Shown piece by piece: positions 24,995 through 32,858 of a stretch of 64,000 bases of DNA (its first letter is position 1; every line of letters begins with the position of its first letter). The notes beneath the pieces are model-generated. The model saw nothing but the letters and a program-made list of their open reading frames with translations, was not told the DNA's origin and made no database searches. The position numbers and the translations under genes are program-made. The DNA lies in assembly GCF_025947065.1 (NCBI RefSeq), contig NZ_CP109994.1:1550001-1614000 (forward strand), given 5' to 3'. The stretch comes from Flavobacterium sp. N1736 (GTDB lineage: Bacteria; Bacteroidota; Bacteroidia; Flavobacteriales; Flavobacteriaceae).

Positions 24995-26857
24995 TTATTT
25001 CAAATATACTTTATTGTTCGTAATTTCATTATCTGCATTTATCTGAAGAATAACCAATTGCGACGTTGTTTTTAAATCTGAAACATTAATTTTTACGGTA
25101 TCAACCGTATTAAATTCTTTTTTAAGAAGCACTCTTCCACTCAAATCTAATATAGAAATACTGGCTGCATTCACATTTTTTCCAAAATTAATATTGATTT
25201 CTTCTGCTGCAGGATTAGGAAAAACAGCAAAGCTTGGGGCAATTTCTTCGGCTACATCAACTGTAGGCGCTTTTTTAGCTGTCGATCCTGTTTGCAATTC
25301 AGAACATCCAATATCGATTCGTCCGTTTCTTTTTCGAATATCATCATCAAAATCTAATGTTCCTGAATAGGTCGAATTGTAAGTTGGATCTCCTTTGTCT
25401 GTTGCAAAAGCACCTGTCGCCAGAGTAAAATCAAAAGTTGCTGCATTTACAAATCCCGGTGAACCTACAACGGAGTTTACATCTTGTCCGGTTGCGGTTG
25501 CAAACTGCGCCGGATTATAAGATCCTGTTGTAGAACTGCCGTTAAAACTAACTCCGGTTAAATCGATGATATAATCTGTTGTGCCCTCTCTGTAAAATAA
25601 ATTATAGTTGGATACAAAACTCGAAACCGTATATCCGTAAGATGCCAAAAGCGCTTTTTTGCCATTTGTAGCATACAGAATATTATTTTTAAAGGTAATT
25701 CCTGAACTGTTTTGAAGATGAACTTCTCCCCCATAAATGTCAGCAACAGTTCCTACGGCAACTCCGGCAATAGTTGTAACGCCATTGATAACTGCTCCGG
25801 TTCTGTTTTTGTAGAAAGTATTATTGAAAATTTTGGTATTTCCAACGCTTGTTGTATAACCGCTTCCTATAACACCGCCAAAAATTGCTCCGGTAACCAC
25901 GTTGTTGTAAACTGAATTGTTATTTACAATATGTCCCGTAGACTGACCTCCGTTTCCGGTTGCTGTATTTTGCTCAGATCCTACGGCAATTCCAACACCG
26001 CAATTATAAACTTCATTTCTTTCTACGGTACAATTCAAAGCGCCATCAACATAAATACCGGCACTATTGGCAACGGCACTCATACAATCAAAAACTTCGT
26101 TTGAGGCAATTACACCATTTCTCGCCTGATTATTACTCGCAGCTCCGGTTGATGTATAATTTCCTGCGGCAACAATTCCGATATTCGCAATATCATAAAC
26201 GGTATTTCCTGAAACCGAAAAACCATTTACATTTCCGGTAACCGTTACAGCTTCTCCCCAGCCTGTGGCACAGTTGTTTACCTCGTTATTATCAATTTTT
26301 ACGTTGGTAATAGCGTACGTTCCGTTTCCTCCGTCGACTTTGATAGCGTTGGCAACAATACCGCTATTTGCAGGAATTGACGACAGATTATTACTGATCC
26401 ATCCAATGTTTTTAACAATACAATTTTTGACTGTAATGTTGTTTAAATTGGCCGTTGCACCGGAATTGGCTAAAATCCAGATTCCTTTACTTCCATTTCC
26501 AATCTTGTTAGAAATTGTCAAACCGTCGATCGTAACGCTGCTTGTATTTACGATTCCTAATACATAAGTATCTGTACTTGTCCAGCCGGATGCGTTGACA
26601 ATTACTGCTCCCGAACCACTTTTTTGAATGGTAAGCGGTTTGCCAACAAAAATAGGTCCCGTTACCGGATATGTTCCTGACAAAACCAAAACAGTTCCGC
26701 CTGACGGTGCAGCCTGAACGCCTTTTACAATAGTTTTAAATGGTAAAGCCGCTGTACCTGTACCGGTTACATCATTTCCTGTGGTGGAAACATACGTCTG
26801 GGAAAATCCCTGGACAAAGCAAAATAAAATAATAAATGTAATTTTTTTGATTTTCAT
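24995..26857 (-). CDS. T9SS-exported right-handed parallel beta-helix protein
   Basis: Start chosen at 26857 (MKIKKITFIILFCFVQGFSQ), giving a clean signal peptide; an in-frame ATG 24 bp upstream adds only MLTQNLKI. The 620-aa protein begins TYVSTTGNDVTGTGTAALPF, the typical opening of pectate-lyase-like beta-helix proteins, followed by many short strands with N-N and V-x-N turns (for example LNNITVKNCIVKNIGW). The last 80 residues are a type A sorting domain: FAVFPNPAAEEININF ... LDLSGRVLLKKEF ... ending NKVYLK. Type IX secretion takes such proteins to the surface. Catalytic residues cannot be assigned; it may be a lyase, hydrolase or binder of the locus's glycan. Two LacI-type operators lie 245-345 bp upstream. 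Confidence 0.85.
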   Translation of the reverse strand: MKIKKITFIILFCFVQGFSQTYVSTTGNDVTGTGTAALPFKTIVKGVQAAPSGGTVLVLSGTYPVTGPIFVGKPLTIQKSGSGAVIVNASGWTSTDTYVLGIVNTSSVTIDGLTISNKIGNGSKGIWILANSGATANLNNITVKNCIVKNIGWISNNLSSIPANSGIVANAIKVDGGNGTYAITNVKIDNNEVNNCATGWGEAVTVTGNVNGFSVSGNTVYDIANIGIVAAGNYTSTGAASNNQARNGVIASNEVFDCMSAVANSAGIYVDGALNCTVERNEVYNCGVGIAVGSEQNTATGNGGQSTGHIVNNNSVYNNVVTGAIFGGVIGSGYTTSVGNTKIFNNTFYKNRTGAVINGVTTIAGVAVGTVADIYGGEVHLQNSSGITFKNNILYATNGKKALLASYGYTVSSFVSNYNLFYREGTTDYIIDLTGVSFNGSSTTGSYNPAQFATATGQDVNSVVGSPGFVNAATFDFTLATGAFATDKGDPTYNSTYSGTLDFDDDIRKRNGRIDIGCSELQTGSTAKKAPTVDVAEEIAPSFAVFPNPAAEEININFGKNVNAASISILDLSGRVLLKKEFNTVDTVKINVSDLKTTSQLVILQINADNEITNNKVYLK

Positions 26858-27100
26858 AATTTTGAGATTTTGGGTTAACAATTAAAAAAAATTTATGATT
26901 AAATATTGCAATATTTCGGAATGAGGAATAAGCTGAGATTGCGATTTTACACTTCTAAATCAAAATAAAACATTATGCTATTTAATGTTAAATTGTTGAT
27001 TTAAAAACTAATACTATTGTGAAAAAACAAAATATAAAGTAGCTTATTTCAGACGAATGTAAATAATGTATTTTAATTAACAATAGAAAAACCAAAAAAA

Positions 27101-27202
27101 TGTGTTCGAACACAAAAAATATTGCGTTTCTTAAAAAATTATAATATTATTCTTATATAAAAAACAGCGAAATATAGATAATCACAAATGTGCTTGAACA
27201 CA
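27101..27202. promoter_or_regulatory. Two LacI-type operators between divergent genes
   Basis: TGTGTTCGAACACA at 27101-27114 is a perfect palindrome; TGTGCTTGAACACA at 27189-27202 has one altered arm base. They are 88 bp apart, which would suit looping. They lie in the 484-bp gap 26858-27341 between the minus-strand beta-helix gene and the plus-strand flavoprotein gene, so either or both could be controlled. The rest of the gap is AT-rich without recognisable features. Confidence 0.75.
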
Positions 27203-27341
27203 TATAAGTAAAGTAGTATAAAAACACCACGTAAATTTTAAGCTCTAAGAAAATAAAAAAAGTATTATGTAACTCGAAATATTAGAACTTTTTTCACTTT
27301 ATATATAATTGTATCTGAGATTTTATCGCTAATTTGGTTAC

Positions 27342-28472
27342 ATGCAAACAAAACCTGATGTACTAATTATTGGAGGTGGTCTTGCCGGTTTGACGGCAGC
27401 AATACATCTTTCAAAAAAAGGAATGAAGGTAATCCTTATAGAAAAATCCGAATATCCGCGTCATAAAGTGTGTGGTGAATATATTTCGAATGAAATTCTG
27501 CCTTACCTACTCTGGCTTGGCGCAGATGTTTTGCAATTACAACCCACCAATATTTCTAAATTTGAGTTTTCGACACAAAATGGTAAAACGGCAAAAACAA
27601 AACTTCCATTGGGCGGTTTTGGCATAAGCCGATATACTCTTGATCATTTTTTATATCAAAAAGCAGTTGCGAACGGCTGTACAATTCTAAATGAAACGGT
27701 TAATGATGTTGCTTTCAGCAATGATGAATTTACGGTTACAACTCCCAATCAAATTTTATCAGCAAAAATTGTTTTAGGCGCATTTGGCAAACGCTCTAAT
27801 ATAGATCAGGTTTTATCCCGAAATTTTATCACTAAAAAATCACCCTGGCTGGCTGTAAAAGCACATTATACGGGAGATTTTCCTGATGATGTTGTGGCTT
27901 TGCATAATTTTAATGGCGGTTATTGCGGCGTATCTAAAGTAGAAAGCAATATTATAAACATTTGCTATCTGGCTGATTATGCAACATTTAAAAAATACAA
28001 GAACATAGAAGAATATCAGCAAAATGTTCTTTATAAAAACAAGCATCTAAAAACAGTTTTTGAAAATAATAAACCTGTTTTTGATAAACCGATCACGATT
28101 AGCCAAATCTCTTTTGATAAAAAACAGCCTGTCGAAAATCATATTTTAATGATTGGCGATACGGCAGGACTTATTCACCCCATGTGCGGCAATGGAATGG
28201 CGATGGCCATACACAGCGCAAAAATTGCATCAGAATTGATATTGGATTATCATAACGGTACAATCGAATCACGCGAATTCCTAGAGAAAAAATACACCAA
28301 AGAATGGCAGCATAATTTTGGAAAACGATTGTTAATGGGAAGAATTCTGGCCAGAACCTTAACAAATAAAACCATTACAAACACTTTCACAGGCATTGTA
28401 GCGTCGCTGCCTGCCCTGCTTTCCGGAATTATTAAACAAACTCACGGCAATCCAATTGCTATAAAAAAATGA
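27342..28472 (+). CDS. FAD-dependent oxidoreductase (geranylgeranyl-reductase-like)
   Basis: A 376-aa flavoprotein. The FAD-binding motif GGGLAG (11-16) is followed by E34 in ILIEKSEYPR, then KVCGEYIS, a segment typical of the geranylgeranyl reductase/halogenase-like group. The second FAD motif is MIGDTAGLIHPMCGNGMAMAIHSA. Such enzymes hydroxylate aromatic rings or reduce isoprenoid chains. It overlaps the methyltransferase start by 4 bp (ATGA), and that gene couples to the type III PKS. This order (oxidoreductase, methyltransferase, PKS) parallels srsABC-type phenolic-lipid sets, so ring hydroxylation of a polyketide is the likely role; reduction is an alternative. Confidence 0.83.
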   Translation: MQTKPDVLIIGGGLAGLTAAIHLSKKGMKVILIEKSEYPRHKVCGEYISNEILPYLLWLGADVLQLQPTNISKFEFSTQNGKTAKTKLPLGGFGISRYTLDHFLYQKAVANGCTILNETVNDVAFSNDEFTVTTPNQILSAKIVLGAFGKRSNIDQVLSRNFITKKSPWLAVKAHYTGDFPDDVVALHNFNGGYCGVSKVESNIINICYLADYATFKKYKNIEEYQQNVLYKNKHLKTVFENNKPVFDKPITISQISFDKKQPVENHILMIGDTAGLIHPMCGNGMAMAIHSAKIASELILDYHNGTIESREFLEKKYTKEWQHNFGKRLLMGRILARTLTNKTITNTFTGIVASLPALLSGIIKQTHGNPIAIKK

Positions 28473-29182
28473 CTATAAACACTAAATACAGAACCCAGGA
28501 AGCGGAGATAATGGACGATTTTTTGCTTCAGAGCGACGAATTACTCGCAGCGCTTGATCAAATTGCACGTATTAATCAATTGCTTGGAGGCAATAATCTA
28601 ACGCTTAACGGAACAAAAAGGTTATTAAAAAAAGCAGCAGTTTCTAAAACAATAATCATTGCGGATATTGGTTGTGGCAACGGAGACATGTTGCGTATGT
28701 TATCAGATTACGGTGAAAAAAACAATATCAATTTTAAATTAATTGGCGTTGATGCAAATGCTTTTACGATAAATTACGCCAAAAAATTATCGAGTGAATA
28801 TTCTAATATCGAATATATATGTGTTGATATTTTTAGTGAAAATTTTGCTGACTTAAAATACGATATTCTTTTGTGTACACTGACGCTTCATCATTTTTCG
28901 AATGAGCAAATATTAAATATAATTACTACCTTTAATAACAATGCAGCTATTGGCATTGTCGTGAATGATTTGCACCGAAGCAAATTGGCTTACAGGCTTT
29001 TTCAATTAATTTGTGTTGTATTTGGCTTAAAAAAAATGTCGCGTGAAGATGGTTTGATTTCTATTTTAAGAGGTTTTAAAAGAAATGAACTGGAGGAATT
29101 CTCCCAAAAACTACATTTAAAAAACTATTCCATAAACTGGAAATGGGCTTTTAGATACCAATGGATAATAAGCAAAATATGA
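28469..29182 (+). CDS. SAM-dependent methyltransferase
   Basis: A 237-aa class I methyltransferase. Motif I is IADIGCGNGDMLRML, followed by KLIGVDANAFTINYAKK as motif II, and LLCTLTLHHFSNEQ as motif IV/V. The start ATG overlaps the previous stop (ATGA at 28469), and its own stop overlaps the PKS start in the same way, so translation is coupled. By position it should methylate the PKS product, at oxygen or carbon of a resorcinol or pyrone ring, as in phenolic-lipid clusters. An early segment (LLQSDELLAALDQIARINQLLGGN) is conserved in small Bacteroidota relatives. Confidence 0.85.
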   Translation: MTINTKYRTQEAEIMDDFLLQSDELLAALDQIARINQLLGGNNLTLNGTKRLLKKAAVSKTIIIADIGCGNGDMLRMLSDYGEKNNINFKLIGVDANAFTINYAKKLSSEYSNIEYICVDIFSENFADLKYDILLCTLTLHHFSNEQILNIITTFNNNAAIGIVVNDLHRSKLAYRLFQLICVVFGLKKMSREDGLISILRGFKRNELEEFSQKLHLKNYSINWKWAFRYQWIISKI

Positions 29183-30231
29183 GTGTAAAAATAGTAACTG
29201 TTGCAAAACAACTACCGCAATATTCCAGAACAACAGCCGATATACTTCCGTTTTTAGATGTATGGCTTGACGGACAGGACGAACGTTTTATAAAAAAGGT
29301 AAAAAAGATTTTTGAAGGTGCAGCTGTAGACAAACGGTATTCGATAATGGATCCGGTTGAAGTTTTTACCGCATCATCTTTTGAAGAGAAAAATGATATT
29401 TACAGCCGTGAAGTTATTATTTTAGGCGAACAGGTTTTGGAAAAAGCATTGGCAAAAGCCGGCTGGGAACCGCAAACACTTGATTATATTATTACGGTAA
29501 GCTGCACCGGAATTATGATTCCGTCGCTGGATGCGTATCTTATTAATAAAATGAAATTAAAACAGGATATCGTACGTTTGCCTGTTACAGAAATGGGTTG
29601 CGCTGCGGGTATTTCGGGGATTATTTATGCCAAGAATTTCCTGAAAGCGAATCCCAATAAACGTGCTGCTGTAATTGCGGTCGAATCGCCAACTGCAACA
29701 TTTCAGCTTGATGATTTTTCGATGCCAAATATTGTGAGTGCAGCGATTTTTGGTGACGGAGCCGCGTGTTGTCTATTATCATCGTACAATGACGATTATG
29801 GTCCTGAAATAGTAAATGAAGAAATGTATCACTTTTATGATGCAGAACATATGATGGGTTTTAAACTTACGAATGGCGGTTTGCAAATGGTTTTGGATAT
29901 TGAAGTTCCGGATACTATTGCTTCGCATTTTGGCGATATTATTCATCCGTTTCTTAAAAAGAATAATCTGGAAATTAAAGATCTCGATCACATGATATTT
30001 CATCCCGGCGGCAAAAAAATAGTGACAACCGTAGAATCGCTTTTTGCAGGATTAGGAAAAAATATTGACGATACTAAAGAAGTGCTCAAACAATACGGTA
30101 ATATGTCGAGTGCAACAGTATTGTATGTTTTAGAGCGTATTATGGATGCGAAACCGAAGGCCGGAGAAAAAGGTCTAATGCTTAGTTTTGGTCCCGGATT
30201 TTCGGCACAGCGCGTTTTATTGCAATGGTAA
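29179..30231 (+). CDS. Type III polyketide synthase
   Basis: I prefer the ATG at 29179, coupled by ATGA to the methyltransferase stop; an alternative ATG at 29161 adds six residues. The 350-aa enzyme has the chalcone-synthase-type triad: C141 in EMGCAAG, H275 in IFHPGGKK, and N308 in YGNMSSAT. The FGDGAACCLL and GFGPGFS-like LSFGPGFSAQ ends are also standard. Type III PKSs extend an acyl-CoA or acyl-ACP starter with malonyl units to alkylresorcinols, alkylpyrones or similar. The neighbouring ACP, ketosynthase and dehydratase suggest a dedicated fatty-acyl starter. Product identity cannot be deduced. Confidence 0.92.
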   Translation: MSVKIVTVAKQLPQYSRTTADILPFLDVWLDGQDERFIKKVKKIFEGAAVDKRYSIMDPVEVFTASSFEEKNDIYSREVIILGEQVLEKALAKAGWEPQTLDYIITVSCTGIMIPSLDAYLINKMKLKQDIVRLPVTEMGCAAGISGIIYAKNFLKANPNKRAAVIAVESPTATFQLDDFSMPNIVSAAIFGDGAACCLLSSYNDDYGPEIVNEEMYHFYDAEHMMGFKLTNGGLQMVLDIEVPDTIASHFGDIIHPFLKKNNLEIKDLDHMIFHPGGKKIVTTVESLFAGLGKNIDDTKEVLKQYGNMSSATVLYVLERIMDAKPKAGEKGLMLSFGPGFSAQRVLLQW

Positions 30232-30243
30232 ATATTAGAAAAT

Positions 30244-30261
30244 CTATGTTTCTATGTGTTA
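30244..30261 (+). repeat. Dispersed repeat module inside the PKS cluster
   Basis: CTATGTTTCTATGTGTTA, identical to the module in several other gaps, sits in the 66-bp gap between the PKS stop and the dehydratase start. It divides an otherwise tight gene set into two halves. Confidence 0.7.
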
Positions 30262-30297
30262 AAATAATATACACAACGTGTTATAAAAAAACAAATT

Positions 30298-30735
30298 ATG
30301 GAATTGAACGAAATTATAGCGCAGCTGCCTTACAGCGTACCGTTTTTATTTGTAGACGAATTGCTTCATGTTGATGAAAATGGTGCAAGAGGAACGTATA
30401 CTTTTAGGGAAGATTTAGATTTTTATAAAGGTCATTTTAAAGATAATCCTGTAACGCCGGGTGTAATTTTAACCGAAACCATGGCTCAGATTGGTATGGT
30501 TTGCCTTGGCATTTTTTTGCTAAAGGATGACGTAAAGAAAGATACTGTAGTTGCTTTTACATCAGCCGATATTCAGTTTTTAAAACCTGTTTATCCAAAT
30601 GAAAAAGTAACCGTAACTTCTCAAAAAACATTTTTCAGGTTTGGTAAACTAAAATGTGATGTTGTAATGAAAAACGAAGCCGGACAAGAGGTCTGCAAAG
30701 GAATTGTTGCCGGAATGATTACTACAAAATTATGA
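30298..30735 (+). CDS. FabZ-like 3-hydroxyacyl-ACP dehydratase
   Basis: A 145-aa single hot-dog domain. The FabZ-type active site is H46 in YKGHFKDNPVTPGVIL and E60 in LTETMAQIG, and the length matches FabZ. It would dehydrate 3-hydroxyacyl-ACP. The ketosynthase start overlaps its stop (ATGA at 30732), so the two are translated together. No ketoreductase or enoyl reductase is in the cluster; general fatty-acid enzymes may supply these steps. The combination suggests tailoring of the acyl starter for the type III PKS, or a short aryl or polyene chain. Confidence 0.87.
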   Translation: MELNEIIAQLPYSVPFLFVDELLHVDENGARGTYTFREDLDFYKGHFKDNPVTPGVILTETMAQIGMVCLGIFLLKDDVKKDTVVAFTSADIQFLKPVYPNEKVTVTSQKTFFRFGKLKCDVVMKNEAGQEVCKGIVAGMITTKL

Positions 30736-32006
30736 ATAAACGTGTTGTGATAACAGGATTGGGTGTTGCTGCTCCAAACGGAGTTGGGATTCCTGCGTTT
30801 ACTAATGCCTTAAAAAACGGATTATCGGGCATAAAACATGATACTCAATTGCAGGAATTACAATTTTCATGTCAAATAGCAGGAAAACCGGAAATATCCG
30901 AAGAACTTAAATCACAGTATTTTACAGATCTTGAATTACGCGGTTTTAATAGTACGGGTATTTTGTACGGTGTTATTGCCGGTATCGAAGCCTGGAAAAA
31001 CGCCGGATTACCAATAGAAAACAATAACGAACCGGATTGGGATAACGGAACTATTTTTGGTTCGGGAACTTCGGGAATTGATAAATTTCGCGAAAGCATT
31101 TATAAAATAGACGAATTACAGGTTCGAAGATTGGGCAGTACCGTGGTGGCTCAAACCATGAACAGCGGTGTTAGTGCTTTTCTTTGCGGTAAATTGGGTC
31201 TTGGAAATCAGGTTACAACCAATTCATCGGCTTGTTCTACGGGTACAGAAGCTATTATAATGGCGTATGATCGTATTCAGTCCGGACAGGCAAAAAGAAT
31301 TCTGGCAGGAAGTACCGGCGACAGCGGTCCATATATTTGGGGCGGTTTTGATGCTTTGCGCGTATGCAGTTCTAATTATAATGATAATCCGGAGCAAGGT
31401 TCGCGCCCAATGAGTGCTACTGCCGCAGGTTTTGTACCCGGAAGCGGCGCCGGAGCATTGGTTATTGAAGATTTAGAAAGTGCTCTGGAACGCGGTGCAA
31501 CTATTTATGCCGAAATTTTAGGCGGTAACGTCAACTCTGGCGGACAGCGTGGCAGCGGAAGTATGACGGCACCAAACAGCGATGCTGTACAGCGATGTAT
31601 TACTGCTGCAATTGCAAATGCAGGTATTTCGGCAAATGATATTGATGCTATAAACGGACATCTTACGGCTACAACAAAGGATGGTCTGGAAATCGAAAAC
31701 TGGACAAAAGCGCTAAACAGAAACGGAAATAATTTTCCATACATCAATTCTCTAAAAAGTATGACGGGACATTGTCTGAGCGCTGCGGGAAGTATCGAAA
31801 GTGTCGCTTCGGTTTTACAGCTTCATGAAGGTTTTTTGTTTGGAAACACAAATTGCGAAGATCTTCATCCTGAAATTACCGCACTAATTGATACTTCAAA
31901 AGTGCCATTAAAAACCCTATATACAAATCCTAAAATAATCGCGAAGGCAAGTTTTGGTTTTGGTGATGTAAACGCTTGTATAGTATTTAAAAAATATGAA
32001 AACTAA
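30732..32006 (+). CDS. Beta-ketoacyl-ACP synthase (FabF-like)
   Basis: A 424-aa condensing enzyme with the FabF/KAS II layout: MNKRVVITGLGVAAPNG at the N-terminus, catalytic C168 in SSACSTGTEA, H310 in INGHLTATTKDG, and H347 in KSMTGHCLSAAGS. The usual NAHGTSTPLND is altered to NGHLTATTKDG, which is within KS variation but marks it as a specialised member. GFVPGSGAGALVIED is intact. It elongates acyl-ACP with malonyl-ACP. ATGA coupling to the dehydratase and an 11-bp gap to the ACP gene place it in one operon with them. Confidence 0.88.
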   Translation: MNKRVVITGLGVAAPNGVGIPAFTNALKNGLSGIKHDTQLQELQFSCQIAGKPEISEELKSQYFTDLELRGFNSTGILYGVIAGIEAWKNAGLPIENNNEPDWDNGTIFGSGTSGIDKFRESIYKIDELQVRRLGSTVVAQTMNSGVSAFLCGKLGLGNQVTTNSSACSTGTEAIIMAYDRIQSGQAKRILAGSTGDSGPYIWGGFDALRVCSSNYNDNPEQGSRPMSATAAGFVPGSGAGALVIEDLESALERGATIYAEILGGNVNSGGQRGSGSMTAPNSDAVQRCITAAIANAGISANDIDAINGHLTATTKDGLEIENWTKALNRNGNNFPYINSLKSMTGHCLSAAGSIESVASVLQLHEGFLFGNTNCEDLHPEITALIDTSKVPLKTLYTNPKIIAKASFGFGDVNACIVFKKYEN

Positions 32007-32017
32007 CCAATTAAAAT

Positions 32018-32272
32018 ATGAATAAAGAAGAACTTATTGCGAAACTAAAGGAAATTATAAAACCTTATACAACAAATACAGAGGCTTACGATAATCTTAC
32101 GGAAGAAACTGATTTTATTAATGATCTTAGTATTAATTCAGCCAATTTGGTTGACATTGTGCTTGATATTGAAGAAGCTTTTGATGTGGTAATTGACAAC
32201 ACGGATATGGAACGTATGCTTGATGTAAAAACTGCGGTGGAAATTATAGAAACCAAACTCGCCGCAAAATGA
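32018..32272 (+). CDS. Acyl carrier protein with atypical attachment site
   Basis: An 84-aa acidic helical protein shaped like ACP: FINDLSINSANLVDIVLDIE around the attachment site and EEAFDVVIDNTDMERM after. The phosphopantetheine serine is probably S41, but the usual D-S-L is N40-S41-A42 here. The phosphopantetheinyl transferase gene overlaps its stop (ATGA at 32269), supporting that it is a real carrier with a dedicated activating enzyme. It would hold the chain for the ketosynthase and dehydratase upstream. Confidence 0.85.
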   Translation: MNKEELIAKLKEIIKPYTTNTEAYDNLTEETDFINDLSINSANLVDIVLDIEEAFDVVIDNTDMERMLDVKTAVEIIETKLAAK

Positions 32273-32769
32273 TAGGCAATGATGTGATCGATATTCTACA
32301 ATCACGTCATGAAAGTAATTGGCAGCGAAAAGGTTTTATAGAAAAACTGTTTACAATTGATGAACAGTTACTTATAACAAATAGTGCTGAACCTGAAATG
32401 ATGGTTTGGACGCTCTGGAGCATGAAAGAAGCTGCTTATAAAGTGCATAACAGGCAGACAAAAATCAGGGAATATATTCCTAAAAAACTGGTTTGCAATA
32501 TAACTTCGCAATTCAGTAATTCTATTTCAGGTCAGGTAATTTGTGGTGAAAATGTCTATTTCACAAAAACAGTTATTTCTAAAGAAACAATTCATACGAT
32601 TGCTGTTTGTAGTTTATCTGATTTACAGCATGTGATTGAAATTGAAAACAAAGGAATTATCAAAGACAAAAATGGTATTCCTTATTTATCGAATATGGTT
32701 TCAAACACCTTTCAGGATGTTTCGGTAAGTCATCACGGAAGATTTGAAAAAGTTGTTACGCTCCAATAA
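32269..32769 (+). CDS. 4'-phosphopantetheinyl transferase
   Basis: A 166-aa protein of the PPTase superfamily, short like AcpS types. Metal and CoA motifs are G3-N-D5-V-I-D8 and W50-S-M-K53-E54-A55, with VSVSHHGRF near the C-terminus as the third, later motif. It moves phosphopantetheine from CoA to the carrier-protein serine. Its start overlaps the ACP stop by 4 bp, so ACP and activating enzyme are translated together. It ends the cluster, with a terminator hairpin 31 bp later. Confidence 0.85.
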   Translation: MIGNDVIDILQSRHESNWQRKGFIEKLFTIDEQLLITNSAEPEMMVWTLWSMKEAAYKVHNRQTKIREYIPKKLVCNITSQFSNSISGQVICGENVYFTKTVISKETIHTIAVCSLSDLQHVIEIENKGIIKDKNGIPYLSNMVSNTFQDVSVSHHGRFEKVVTLQ

Positions 32770-32800
32770 AGAGAGAATTAAGTATTATTTGTAAATATAA

Positions 32801-32828
32801 AAAGCCCATTCCTTTCGGTTTGGGCTTT
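32801..32828. terminator. Terminator between convergent genes
   Basis: AAAGCCCA (32801-32808) pairs with TGGGCTTT (32821-32828), 12-nt loop, with A/T runs on both sides. It separates the plus-strand PPTase gene and the minus-strand M56 peptidase gene. Confidence 0.8.
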
Positions 32829-32858
32829 ATTTGTCTTACAACCTGATTTATTTTGTTT

